Positions 13,001-24,452 of a stretch of 64,000 nt of DNA are shown in pieces. Below the pieces are notes generated by a model, which saw only the letters and a list, made by a program, of their open reading frames with translations, was not told where the DNA came from and searched no databases. Each line of letters starts with the position of its first letter. Position 1 is the stretch's first letter. The position numbers were made by a program, and so were the translations under genes. The DNA is from Marasmius tenuissimus (taxonomy: Eukaryota > Basidiomycota > Agaricomycetes > Agaricales > Marasmiaceae): NCBI GenBank assembly GCA_029532415.1, contig JAQOTA010000069.1, positions 1,674,001 to 1,738,000 of the forward strand. Direction: 5' to 3'.

Positions 13001-13312
13001 TCTCCTCCATGGGAGCACCCGATGTAGATCTCTCAGGGTCTCTATCCTCCGCTCGTATGCCTTCTTCAGTGGGAACAGGAGCCGGAAACTTCGCTGCCGC
13101 GAACGACCACATGCCACAGCAACCTGATCCACCGTGGTATACTCCTGCCTCCTCGTCTTTAGGGAACGCTGACATCACGTACGTTAACCTCTACATATCG
13201 GACTTACATATCGGTGCTAACCGGAGTATGTTCTAGTCAAGAAGACTGGAACTTGTTCATGTCTGATGTAGATGATATAGTGAATGGTATGGTAGATTAT
13301 CGATGGTTATGA
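10044..13312 (+). CDS. Zn(II)2Cys6 fungal transcription factor, copy B (probable splice-site lesion)
   Basis: A close paralogue of copies A and C with the same exon plan. Exon 1 is 10044-10116 and exon 2 is 10186-10274, together giving CDECRKRKIRCDSATAPENI and the remaining Cys of the zinc cluster. The fungal transcription factor domain is well kept: YFTRHHPLFPLLHRPTFERL, GATVLAVCAIASRQSNDPR, ELWRRAFWILVLMDVF. The tail ends WNLFMSDVDDIVNG before TGA at 13310-13312. At the start of the FDCELPSECDDEYW exon the expected acceptor reads caa (AA at 11694-11695) where A has cag and C has gag. Other nearby AGs give frameshifts and retention gives a stop, so a full-length product is doubtful. All other junctions I checked are sound. 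If functional, it is a nuclear regulator like its siblings. Confidence 0.75.
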
Positions 13313-13872
13313 AGAGTAATCGAGCTTTGACACCCCCCATGCTAACCAAAACATCAGGTTTCTTCTTAGTGTTTATAGTTATCATCAAAGTCACTGCGCT
13401 GTTCAAGCTCAAGTCCCGTCCAAGAGAATAATATGGCCCTGAACTTGTTTTCTCAGCTATGTGTGTACCGGTAGCTTCGGAAATGACCTTCGCCTGGACC
13501 CCATGTCACTCTTCTTGAGACGCTGGTAGCCTCCGCAGTACAAAATGCGGCAGTCTGTCGGGTAATACAACGAGGCTATGACTGGTAGTACCACACAACT
13601 TGCCTTCCTATGCTCTGGTTCTCACTTCTGGCACCACATTATCCACTCTTCGACCTGTTTTTCATCAGTGCTGGGGAGATGATCTTAAATTGGTAGCGAC
13701 CGTGAAAGTTTGTGAAGGCAAGAGGCGTGGGTTGAACTTCATATATTGGGATGTTTCGGTCCTCGGATCAGGGGCCTTGACTCAGAACGGCATATATACA
13801 TATCGGTCCCGCCGAAATCGGATTTCTTATCACTACGTGGACTTGAACTCGAACCTCATCATCATCATTATC
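13313..13872. promoter_or_regulatory. intergenic region between copies B and C
   Basis: 560 bp. The 3' end holds the copy C leader with a tcatcatcatcattatc tract just before the ATG. I see no ORF with support and no clear TATA box. Confidence 0.4.
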
Positions 13873-16800
13873 ATGGCCGAAGAGGAGCCAACTAACAAGA
13901 GGCAGCGAAGGCTACCGAACGCATGTGATGGATGTCGGAGGAAGAAAAGTAAGCTCAGTCCTGTCGTAGGGTCACCACGCATCATGTGCCGCGTTCTTAC
14001 TTGCCATCCAACTTTGCCATGCAAGTCCGCTGCGACAGTGCCACTGCACCAGGAAACATATGTTCCAACTGCCGCTCATCGAACATTGATTGCGTCCATC
14101 TTTTGGAAAAAAGGGTATGTTTCTCTAGAGGAATCGCTCGCTCGCGTACTCTGCCCGGAACAGCCTATTCACCTACTTATTCGCTACTCATGACAGAGAC
14201 GCGGCCCCGGGTACGAGCACTCGACTTCTGAGATATTCAACTCGCAGCTCATTTTCGACACGGAAGACCCATGAAGAAAGGAAATGACGCACGAGCTCTG
14301 GTGAACGCCGTTCTGTCGACCTCGAAGGCTTTTGTCATTCCAAAAGACCCCGAACATGTCCGGCAGATTCTGTTTGATTTGGCAAATCATGCCCGGTCGC
14401 TCGACAGGCAACTATCGCTAAGCAGAGAAACCTTTGGTGGGTACGATGCGTCCTCGGTGCCCACAATTACCGCCGTACCTTCTTTGAGTGACACACCTGA
14501 GGTCAAGGAAGACGGGGACGTCGAGGATTCCATAGAACAACTCACCGCGGAGCTGAGAAAGGTCGCTCTTTCTCATGAAAAACGACATATTGGCAAGTCG
14601 AGTTATTACATGTTGGTCGTGTCGGTAATGGACGCTCGACGAGGAACTTCAAGTCCAAGTGATCAGGCTTTTCTTACGGCTGTTTTCAAAAATAATCAAA
14701 GACCCGAGTTTTGGAGCCCGCTCCCAGTAAGCTCTTACCACCTGAAGTGGTAGAAAAATCTCATTGGATATGCAGTGGCAACAGACACTCAGAATCAGAG
14801 CGCCTCCATTCGTTTTCCCGGAGGATGATCTCTTCTACGATCTTATCGACCTTTATTTCACCAGGCACCACCCTTTTTTCCCGTTACTACACCGACCAAC
14901 CTTCGAGAGTTTGGTCGCGGAGGGGTTACACCTACGTGACCGATCTTTTGGTGCGACCGTTTTGGCTGTTTGTGCCATTGCTTCGCGGCAGTCCAACGAT
15001 CCTCGTGCGTTCTGCGAAGGCACGACTTCAGAACATAGTTTAGGTTGGAAATACTTCCGACAGATTCCTCTGATCCGTGACTCGTTCACGGAGCCACCAA
15101 CCCTTTACGATATCCAACTTTGCAGTGTGAGCATCTTATAACCCGTCTTTGCGGTTCCTCAGACCTCCTTACCCTATAATTGTAGTTAGCCGTCTACTTC
15201 CTGCAAACCGCACCCACGCCGGAAGCAGCATGGACTATAGTTGGCGCCGGGATACGGTCTGCTCAGGAGATGGGTTTGCATCGTAAAGACGCCAGCTCCG
15301 AGAAGACTGTTGAAGACGAACTTTGGAGACGAGCCTTCTGGACACTCGTATGTATGGATGTATTTTTGAGTACTTCCTTGGGTCGTCCACGCGCCACAAC
15401 CCCCGACGAGTAAGCATCTTTCATTGATATTTCCTTGGACACTGCTAACGTGTTTTCCGTGGAGTTTCGACTGCGAACTACCATCCGAGTGTGACGACGA
15501 GTACTGGGAGAATCCTGATCCAAGACAGGCATTCGTACAGCCTGCAGGGAAACCGTCCGTCTTGTCGTTCTTCGTAACCTTCCTCAAGCTTCTCGACATC
15601 ATTGGCTTTGCGCAGCGGACACTCGTAGGAGTTGTAAATTTCTGCATGCGAGTTTGCAAAACTGATTAACAGTCTCAGTATTCGGTCAGGAAATCACAGT
15701 TGTGGTCTGGGATGGAAATCTCTGGGATTGAATGGAAACGAAAAGCGGTCATAGAATTGGGTGGGGCCTTCCTCCCATTTTTGTCATCTCGACCCACAAC
15801 CTTCTGACCTTGGTGGTAAGACTCCGCTCTGAACAAATTTGAAGATGAGATACCGAATCACTGTATGTCCTTCCCTCTGTCTAGACTCTAAGTTCACCGA
15901 TGGTTGACGTGCGTGTACAGTGAAGTGGGATCCTGAGATGTCGAATCCCGTTTTCTTTCAGCAGTCTTCAATACTATACTGCACCTACCACTGGGTTCAT
16001 GTACAAGTACATCGGCCATTCATTCCCCGACCAGGTCAGGATCCTATCCTACCGTTTCCTTCTATGACCATATGCTCCAACGCCACTCGGAAGACCATCC
16101 ACATTCTGGAGACACTGCAAGCTAGGCTCGACAGAGGTATGATTGCTCTTGAGACAGGCCCTGACCTGATGGTAATTATCACCCCGTTTGTCGCGCAACT
16201 AATTGATCTGACGACGGTCTCAGATATCTCTATTCGTGTCCGCCCTTATTCTCCTTGTCAGTATATGGCGCCAGCAGCGGCCCACTGATGTCGAATCGGG
16301 CTCTAAGGAGGATCTAAAAGATGTGTACCGTTGCATCGAGTTGATACAGAGGTACGAGTCCAGGTAAGCCGATCTCCCGAAACGTTGCTGCAGTACGATG
16401 AGACGTCCATTTTCTAGATATCAAACAGCCGGACGTCTAGTGTGCGTTTATATCCTATTCAACGCTCCGATGGTTTTATTGCAAATTGCTCATACACCCA
16501 TATCTACCAATAGAGACGTCCTGAATGCGGTCATACAAGTCGGACAACTTCCACGGGCTCAGTCGGATTCACTTCAACGTCCGAGAAGGCCTGACCGTGA
16601 CGACCGCTATGCAACGCGGTTCGGCCTAGAAACGTTTGACCCGCAAACACTTCCGGAAGACCTCCGTAGCTCGTACACTGGGAACTACAGCCACGAATCA
16701 ACGTGGAACAATCCTCTCAACCAACCCGGACCACTTCCTCTCCAAAGCTCTGTTCCTCCGCCGTCGTCAACATCATATCAAGCGAGTGTTCTCGCCTCTA

Positions 16801-17062
16801 TGGGGGCGCCCGGTTTAGATCTCTCAGGGTCTCCACCTGGAAACCTTGCTGCCGCGAACGACTATATGTTACACCGGCCTGATCCAACGTGGTATCCTCC
16901 CGCCTCCTCGTCCTTAGGGAATGTCGACATCACGTACGTTAGCCTCTATATCGTTGGCGGATACGTGCTAACTAGCACGCCTCTTCTAGTCAAGAAGACT
17001 GGAATTCGTTTATGTCTAATGTAGATGATATAGTGAACGGTGCGGTAGATTACCGATGGTAA
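13873..17062 (+). CDS. Zn(II)2Cys6 fungal transcription factor, copy C (probable splice-site lesion)
   Basis: Third member of the local family. It opens MAEEEPTNKRQRRLPNACDG; the zinc cluster completes after intron 1 as IRCDSATAPGNICSNC plus a final Cys (NIDC). The middle domain is intact in sequence: YFTRHHPFFPLLHRPTFESL, GATVLAVCAIASRQSNDPR, ELWRRAFWTLVCMDVF. The tail ends DDIVNGAVDYRW before TAA at 17060-17062. The acceptor of intron 2, which must be phase 0, reads ttcaa (AA at 14239-14240) where copy B has ttcag. The next cag shifts frame into an early stop, and no other AG I tested rescues it. The zinc cluster may therefore be cut off from the rest, with the ATG at 14271 as a possible start for a DNA-binding-domain-less product. 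The remaining introns look normal. Confidence 0.75.
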
Positions 17063-17293
17063 TGGAGAGTAATCGAACTTCGCTCCAGCTAGTAAGTAGA
17101 GGGTAAACGTCCTTGGTTCTGGTCATACCAGTGCACGCCGTCAGGCTCATTGTCCAACTCGTTCAAGGCATCCTCAGGTCCAGAGTGCCCAAAGAGCAAC
17201 GACATCAATATACACCCGAGATCTAATCTACGAACGGAGCCCTGGTGCCAGCGCCAGAGTGGAGGGCAACAGAGCCTCTCTCTACCCACGAGA

Positions 17294-19439
17294 CTATGCC
17301 TTGAGCTTCAACTCCTGAGGATTCCTTCTTCTCCCGTTCGGATTCCACCCAAATCTATCGTCTAGCAGTCGCTCTGCCCTCTGAGCCAGATTGTAATCTC
17401 CGGGAATCGTGTCTCTCTTCTTGTAGAACCGCTCCAATACATGGCGTAGGATGACCAATCGGAGAACCTGCAAAATGCGTTCAGTGAATAGACTGGGTAA
17501 ATCAACTGAGTACTTGGTACGTACATAGCCCCGTTCATGGTTCTCGTATAACTCGGACGAGCAGTTCTCTAAAATCCCCAACACCTTGTCGAATACGGGC
17601 ATATTCTGGACGAGCAGATTTCGCGACGTCAGTTCCGTGAGCAGACTCGGAGCGGGAGCCCACGTACCTCGCGTAAGTTGACTAGATCTGACCGTTCAAG
17701 GCCTTTAGACATGGCATTGTTCATCAGAATCCCGAATCTCCGTATCTGATTGATTTCTGTTCCGTCGTAGTAATCGGCTTGAATGTGCTTTACTTTGACG
17801 AGTAGCTTATCCGTGGCGAGGGCTTCGAGCTTTTCCCAGGGCTCGGGCTCGTCATCCTCGCCGTCAGATACGACGCCTTCTGCGCCTGCTTCTCGGATCC
17901 CCTTCGAAGTATGCTTCGCTTGCACCGTCGTTCGCACCATTTTCCTCCCCGCCCTCTTGTGCACTTGTATCGGATTGGTCATCTCCGTTCCCGCCATCAT
18001 CTTCCTCAGCCTCGTCGTCATCTTCCTCGTCCTCGTCGTCCGGTACGCTATAGACCTCAACCTCGACTCGCTTTAGGCCGCGGCCACGCCTCGCTTTGAC
18101 CAGCTCGATGATTACATGGACGGGCGGGGACACAACAGCGTTGCTATCCAACTTTACATCCAACTCCTCCAAGTTCGGCAAGAAGTCTTCTTCGTCTCGA
18201 ATACACTCAAACAATTGCTCGAAAATCTGGCCCTCCAACGTCAAATCCGTAATGCTCCCGCCGACAGCCCGTAGAAACCTCCCTACCGTCCTGTCGGACA
18301 GCATCATCCCACGACATGCAACCCTCTTCAGTTGGCAGTAAGACTGCTCGACCATCTTGACAATAGAGTCGACTTCCCTCTCCATGTCGATATCCGGGAG
18401 GACAAAATTCTCCAACCTCGGTGCTGTCAACCATTCCAGCCCCAATATCGCATGTCCCTTCGCCCCATGCTTTCTATACTCCACATTCGGCCGGAATTCG
18501 AGAGTCCGCAATGCCTCGTGTACGAGTGGCTCCACCTCCTCGTGCGGGTAAGGCCGTTCCCAAGGACAAGGGTGTAGAATCAACGTTTCCAACCTCTTAC
18601 ACTTGGACAACGTCTCCGTCAGCCACAACACCGGTACCCCATCCGGACGATTCTCGGGTTCAGTCTCATGCAAAAACTCCAAATGCTCCAATTGCTGCCA
18701 CGGTAGGTCTGTGAGTACGTCCCAATCCCACCACTCTGCCAGCACCATCTTCGTCAACTTCGGTAACCGTTCAGCCGTAACCGAACGAAACATCGGCTCC
18801 TGAGAGCTGCTGTACCGCTGGTACTTGATCTGCATTTCATAGAGGTTGGGAATGGTCGGAACCTCTTCAAGTGATTCCTTGGAGGGGAAAATGAGTGGCT
18901 CGTGCGGGTCAGGATCGAAGTTGTAACATGAATGATCGTAGTTGAATGTAGCCCAACGATGTGATTCCGCGCGAACGATATCGACGAGTTGTTGGAACCA
19001 TTCTCGGTTTTCCATGACTATATGGATGTGTAGGGGGAGGCTGGCGCTCCTTTCCAGGGCGCAACGGAGTATTGCGAGAGATCCTTCTTCCGTTTTGTCA
19101 TGTTTCACCATCATGTCGAACGGGAGTGAGATGAAGGTCCACAAGTAAGGTGTGGTGATGGATATCGCGCGCCAGAGGCTAAAAGTTGAGCTGAAGTTAA
19201 TACAGGACGTGGTAAAAGAGCCGCTCCACACACCTGCAGACCCGTCCAAGCGTCCACAACGTCGAAGAGATATCGAACGTTGAGTTTTCGAGAGGACAAA
19301 AGCAGAATATCTCTGCTAAGACCTCTGAAGGAAGGCGAGATATTCCCAGTAGTGGTGCATCCGCTGGCGGCTCCATCTGGACAAATTGAGGGCACTTCGC
19401 CCAACGCGATGGTTTTGGTAGCGGTGAGAGATGAGGCAA
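17294..19439 (-). CDS. F-box protein with LRR-like region and acidic C-terminal extension, 643 aa
   Basis: F-box proteins usually link substrates to SCF ubiquitin ligases through Skp1. Five exons fit: 19439-19234, 19178-17926, 17885-17668, 17605-17525 and 17467-17294, summing to 1932 nt (644 codons). The F-box is ISRLPSEVLAEIFCFCPLEN followed by LGRVCSLWRAISITTPYLWT, the usual agaricomycete form. A long leucine-rich region follows (LPKLTKMVLAEWWDWDVL, CKRLETLILHPCPWE). Then comes a strongly acidic run (DDEDEEDDDEAEEDDGG) and a helical domain I cannot name (KVKHIQADYYDGTEINQIRR, FDKVLGILENCSSELYENHE). Intron 3 would be only 40 nt, and reading on without it ends at a stop, so the junction is the weak point. 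The extension could instead be a second gene, although the exon sum favours one. Confidence 0.75.
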
Positions 19440-20323
19440 GATTGATGTGAAGAGAGCGCTTTATGCGTGGCAATCTGTTGGCAGTGTTGCACAGCACTAT
19501 TGAACGAGGTCCGGATGGTCCCACGAGAGCGTCGCAGTCAGGGAGTCTGGAGGCCAATTATTCATGACCTTAATCAATCCCGAAGTCACCGTGCTGCCCA
19601 AGTTGAGCCCAAGTCCTGTCTTAGTGAGCACAACAATATTCTAGCGCCCGCGAGTCTTCCCCTCTGATATGGGTGTCGGTACCTCTACAAGCATGAGCTC
19701 TGCCTCTCCTCCCTCGCGTCAACTTGGGATACTGATAGTCGAAAAATGTGGTCGTTTGTCGGATTGGGTGTGTATAAAGCCTTCCCAGATCACCCCAATG
19801 AGGGAGCGGAACGAATGACTCTGAGCACTACAAGTATTGCACAGAATAGTGGCAACAGGATCTGAAGATCGATTTGGGTACATTCTTTGCTGTCGGTTGC
19901 GATCTGGGGACTAGAAGATCACAGGAGAGATAGATGATGATTGTTAGCAGCCTGTCGAGTGAGAAGCCAAGTTTACACGCACTTGTACTCCCTTTACCCT
20001 AACCCCAGTACTTAATCATACATTTTCCGACATATTATCCATTTCTGAGAAGATGTGTAGTCATTTTCTCCTTGAGGCTTTCACCGAACGCGAATCGGAA
20101 CAGCGAGGTCGACGTTGTGGAAAAAGAAAACGGGCGCGGGAACTTCAACAAGCTTCAACTGCCGGCCTTAGTACACATCCGGCAGTTGACTCTGACGTCG
20201 GACCTTGCCTCCTTCACGCAACTTCAACTTTTCGAACACCTTTCAACACTCGAGAACCCAGGCAAGTTCTTAATTTTGATGCTCATCGTCAAACCCTTGT
20301 GACACTCAAACATAGGAGGTTCC
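19440..20323. promoter_or_regulatory. divergent region between two F-box genes, with an LRR-like fragment
   Basis: 884 bp. A TATAAAG lies near 19772. At 20138-20265 one frame reads NFNKLQLPALVHIRQLTL and FTQLQLFEHLSTLENPG, which resembles leucine-rich F-box tails. It has no start or splice context I trust, so it may be a relic of a lost F-box gene. Confidence 0.35.
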
Positions 20324-21997
20324 ATGAACTTTGAAGCCCTCAAACGGTTCAAACGGTTCTCGACCGTTGATGCATCTGGGGTGCAGAGTATGTCTCGGGA
20401 TACGATGTCTCCATCGAGGAGGCTTGTAGTCTCTCAGATACTGGAGGGCATATCATCAGAAAGAGGGGAGGACCAGGTCGAACTCGATGGCTCAGATGAG
20501 CTTCAGGTTAATCTCAAAACTTCAATAGCTAGCCTCCGCTCCCTACTCTCCCCGATCCACCAGCTCCCATCGGAACTATTGATCAATATCTTCACTTTCG
20601 TCTGCATTCCAACACGGATTGTGATAGATGGAACTCCGGATATATTCACCTTGATCTCAGTGTGTGGACGATGGAGGGATATAATTCTTTCTACGCCGTC
20701 CCTATGGGCAGATTTCCGTTTCGAAGCTACCACATGGCTACAGCCGTACGTGACTAATCCACGCAAAGATGAGGGTTATTTCTCTCGACTCGTACGAGGG
20801 GTCCAGTTACTCCTAGAACGGTCACAGCCCGCCCCATTGAATCTATACTTCAGTCTTTTTGGCTTCGATAGGAAGGCAACCCCGGAGATGGTTGATTTGC
20901 TGGAGTTGGCTGCTGGAACCAGGGAGCGATGGAGAAACGTCATCTTCGCCTTTGACGAAGGCTTTCTCGACCATCCGATTTCTGGACAGCTTTCCTACCC
21001 GCCACCCCTTGCCCTCGAAAGCCTAACGGTAGTCGTATTCGCGGACCAAAGGCTTCCCCAAGAACCTCTATCCCTTCTTAAAGGATTCGAGAGTTGCCCA
21101 TCGCTCACATCACTCAACTTGAACTATTTCGTCGCGCAGAATTGGGGTACGTTCAATCTCCCGTGGAGGCAGATCACAAAGCTACGTGTAGCAAGCGTTG
21201 ATATTCCGTCGCTCGTTCGGATGTTGGAGGGGACTTCAGAATTGAAGGAACTCACCCTCTTCTTTATCCTGGCCACACCCGCCCCAGAAACTGATTCAAA
21301 ACCAGTCCCCGTGTTTCTCCCTCTACTGGAACATCTAACCCTGGAACATTGTACGGGCGTTCCGTCTATCCTCCGACATTTGACGCTTCCTCGTCTATCA
21401 AAGCTCTTCCTGCCCTTCGATCAGACAACGGAGCAATGGGACGACTTCCACTTCACTGAATTTCTGAAACGCTCCTCCTGCACTATCACACACCTCCGCA
21501 TTGGCACATCCTCAGGTCCTGGCCTTGAACTCCTACGGCTCTTTCCTAAACTCAAGTCGCTCCAGATTGAGGAAGGAAGGAGTCTAGTAGGACCGATGGA
21601 CATCACAATTACCAGAATGTTTACGGAGGCATTTCTCAACGAACTTTTCGAGCTCGTACTCACGAGCCGTACCTCGATCTCGACACCTCCTCCTTACCTT
21701 CCCCAGCTTACTGCCCTCACTCTCGTTTACCTCGGAACGGCATTCAAGGTCCAAAACCTCGTTAACGCCGTCTCCAGGTTTTTGATGTCGCAGAGGAGTC
21801 ACAGTACCACTGGTAGTTCGACCGACTCCTTGCAACGCCGGACCTTATGCTTGAGCATCAGAATCATGTTGGAAGGTGCTCGTGATAGTGGGGATAAAGC
21901 GATGACTCCGATGGACTTGGATGATCTCTATAACTTGAGACACATTTCCCCAGAGTTCAACCTTAGACCGGATGTTTTCCGGGTTCGGGAGGAGTAA
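20324..21997 (+). CDS. F-box protein with leucine-rich region, single exon, 557 aa
   Basis: A putative substrate-recruiting subunit of SCF ubiquitin ligase. A short N-terminal region with a possible helix (ELQVNLKTSIASLRSLLSPI) leads into the F-box IHQLPSELLINIFTFVCIPT, then LISVCGRWRDIILSTPSLWA. The rest is a loose series of leucine-rich segments (SCPSLTSLNLNYF, LRVASVDIPSLVRMLEGTSE, HLTLPRLSKLFLPF). There are no introns, which is common for these genes in agarics. The start is the first ATG of the open frame; a start at the later MSRDTMSPSRR cannot be excluded. The substrate is unknown. It differs clearly from the paralogue pair at 31293 and 39626. Confidence 0.8.
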   Translation: MNFEALKRFKRFSTVDASGVQSMSRDTMSPSRRLVVSQILEGISSERGEDQVELDGSDELQVNLKTSIASLRSLLSPIHQLPSELLINIFTFVCIPTRIVIDGTPDIFTLISVCGRWRDIILSTPSLWADFRFEATTWLQPYVTNPRKDEGYFSRLVRGVQLLLERSQPAPLNLYFSLFGFDRKATPEMVDLLELAAGTRERWRNVIFAFDEGFLDHPISGQLSYPPPLALESLTVVVFADQRLPQEPLSLLKGFESCPSLTSLNLNYFVAQNWGTFNLPWRQITKLRVASVDIPSLVRMLEGTSELKELTLFFILATPAPETDSKPVPVFLPLLEHLTLEHCTGVPSILRHLTLPRLSKLFLPFDQTTEQWDDFHFTEFLKRSSCTITHLRIGTSSGPGLELLRLFPKLKSLQIEEGRSLVGPMDITITRMFTEAFLNELFELVLTSRTSISTPPPYLPQLTALTLVYLGTAFKVQNLVNAVSRFLMSQRSHSTTGSSTDSLQRRTLCLSIRIMLEGARDSGDKAMTPMDLDDLYNLRHISPEFNLRPDVFRVREE

Positions 21998-22532
21998 TGA
22001 TTTGTACGGTACTGCGTCTACCTTGCTCAGAAGGATCGAGCACCTCGCGATGCTCATTGACTGCTATGCACCAGCATCCAAGTCTTCGAAATGACTTGAT
22101 GATTGATGTACCGAGGCACCAATTTTTGAGGCGATGGGTAATGTTAATGAGGTCGGATCGACGTGTTTTGCCTAGGACCGGGACCAAACTGGAACGAGAA
22201 GATGTGATATAAGCAAGTATTGCAGATATCATAATCAGATAACAAGAACCTGAGAGGGCGCGACAGACTTGTACTTCCAAAGTTGAAGGTGTAAGTTGTA
22301 GTTGACAGATGATCGATCGTCTATCGATGGTTACTGAGTTTCGGTTTGACCACAAACACCACCACTACATTATGATCAACTTGGTGAATGTCGAACAAGT
22401 TCTGTCAAGAGTTGTTCATGGTAGGAACTTAATAGTGCAACCGAACGGCGGTACTTACCGGCAGAGTCATGAGGCTCTTACAAATCAGAATCTCTTCTCT
22501 CTATCACCACTGTTCTCTAGTCCTTTCGAGCT
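21998..22532. other. intergenic, F-box gene to MYND gene
   Basis: 535 bp with no supported ORF. No repeats or clear TATA box seen. Confidence 0.35.
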
Positions 22533-24452
22533 ATGGTCATTGTGCAAAGAGCCCCGCCATTCACCGTTAATCTCTTTTTAGCGTGTAAAAAATGCCTTGA
22601 CCATGAGACGAGCGACCAAAAGCTCTCAAAGTGTTCGCGGTGTCGAGGAGTGGCGTACTGTAACACGGGTGGGCACCCTTTTCAACTGTAGTCTTTTTCC
22701 CTATCAAAACATCTGACGCCTTTGGTATCTCTACAGAATGCCAGAAGGTAATTACCTTGATTATTCCGAAAGAAAACGCGTCCATTTCGGCTCATCTTGT
22801 TGCGCTTCGTTCCTCAGGCAGATTGGAAGGCCCACAAACCGTTTTGTAGTGCCCTTGCGGCCTTGGAATCGAATGAATCAATGAAAACTATCACTTCAGG
22901 CCTCCCTGATGCGGGTAGTGACGACCTTCAGAGCATAAATACCCTGTGCCAAGCAAACATCATAACGGAAATGTCCCTACTCACAAGTCTCATGAAAAGA
23001 CCTTTCAAGCCTGATGAGCAAAGCATGGTGGGATGGCAGCCTCGTTGTATCGCATGGTACGTCTCACAAAGCAACTCTCTTATTTCATTCGTGCTTCTCA
23101 TTCTCAACGGGTCGTAGTTCGCGTACAGATCGCCTGATTCGTATCGAGGGCAGTACAGGAAGAAGGAACCTCAAACCATGCGAAGTGTGCAAGATGACAT
23201 TCTATTGCTCGCAGGAACACCGGGACCTGAGTCACGACAAACACACCAACGAACCCATCAAGGACGTCCCCGGCGGCCTTTCCCAGTGCCAAGTCAACCT
23301 ACAATTCCGTGCTGACATCGACTTCTCGAACATCATGTACGACGCCCACAACGGGGGTGCCGAGAATGACCCTTATAAATTCCAATGGGCACCAGAACGT
23401 CATCTCTCGACTTGGCGGTCATTGAGAACGGGGCCTAATTGCTGGGAGGAAGAATTCGAAGCTTCTCTGCAGAAGGAACTCGGGGCGTATTGCGAGTTCC
23501 CTCTGACACTCGCTTCCTTCATGAGGGGCGCCTCAGAAGGGTTGTCGATACCAATGACAATTCTTTATGCTCTGCAGAAACTTAGCTCATCGAATGATTG
23601 GACTCGAAAGCGAAGCCTTACGCTACACGTGAGTCGCTTACACCTTGATCTGCCAGTTTTGATCTCACCTGCCTTCAGCTTCTCGGGGCTGCAGGCAAAG
23701 AGTCTGAGACTGAATACCTGCGGGTACTCGATGAAATCCTCCACCGGCTTCCTCAGCTCAAATACTTGCACGTAAGTACCAAAAGCATCTTTCTATGTGC
23801 GTACACGATTCAAACAACTAATGCCACCTTCTCTAGCTCGTCATGATTAATCCCGGACTATCCCACATACCCGTGCCAGCGCAAGCACCACCTTGCCCGT
23901 TCGTTTTGGCATCATCACTCCAGACTATTATCCTCCGTGAAGCTAACTCATGCTTTTCTTAGGGTGTGTGTCAAGGATCAAAAGCAACGTACGCATGAGA
24001 TCCACGGCATGTAAGGGGTTCTTCTGTCTATTCGCGCCATGATTTCGCTTTAACTCTTTGACTACAGGTCCTACCACGAGTATGTGAAGAAACGAGGTGC
24101 TAATTACACCAAACCCGACCTCGCTGTCGTGTTCAATTCCCCACCTGATGACTGGACGAAGAATACAAAGGTTCTCGTCGCCCAGAAGGTCGCGGCTGTC
24201 TTCACTGTGCGTTCTCTTTACCTTCCCACATGATTGACCCCAATCAGTACTTACAACGTACCATTGAGCCAGGCCTATGCCCGCGAAGAAGCGCAAATGG
24301 AAGCCAAATCACTTCGAGCTGCTGGGGCGAACCTCGTTCCTGGACTTGGTCCGATGAAAAACCCTTGGGGTAGCTTGAAGCTGAGACTTGAACCTAACAG
24401 TGTCACGGGCTTTTACGCGACAAACGGCTGGCTTGCTGGAGGGTTTCGATAG
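22533..24452 (+). CDS. MYND zinc-finger protein with MSS51-type C-terminal region
   Basis: A likely protein-interaction or regulatory protein; the function of these large fungal MYND families is largely unknown. The MYND finger is spread over three exons: CKKCLDHETSDQKLSKCSRC and GVAYCNT in 22533-22668, ECQ from an 11-nt microexon at 22737-22747, and ADWKAHKPFC from 22818. A second cysteine cluster follows (CIAC, then KPCEVCKMTFYCSQEHRD). The C-terminal half has LLGAAGKESETEYLRVLDEI and LPQLKYLHLVMINPG, the pattern of the MSS51 C-terminal domain of fungal MYND proteins. It continues to MSYHEYVKKRG, KPDLAVVFNSP and a terminal GFYATNGWLAGGF. I traced about eight exons. The junction near 23895-23962 was settled by frame only (CPVCVKDQKQR). 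Confidence 0.8.

Noticed and set aside
12768..13178. 136-codon minus-strand open frame
   Set aside because: Antisense to the low-complexity tail of transcription factor copy B.
11640..14280. repeat-induced point mutation as the cause of the two acceptor changes
   Set aside because: Only two G-to-A changes in a non-typical context, with intact coding exons around them; not enough to claim a genome-defence process.
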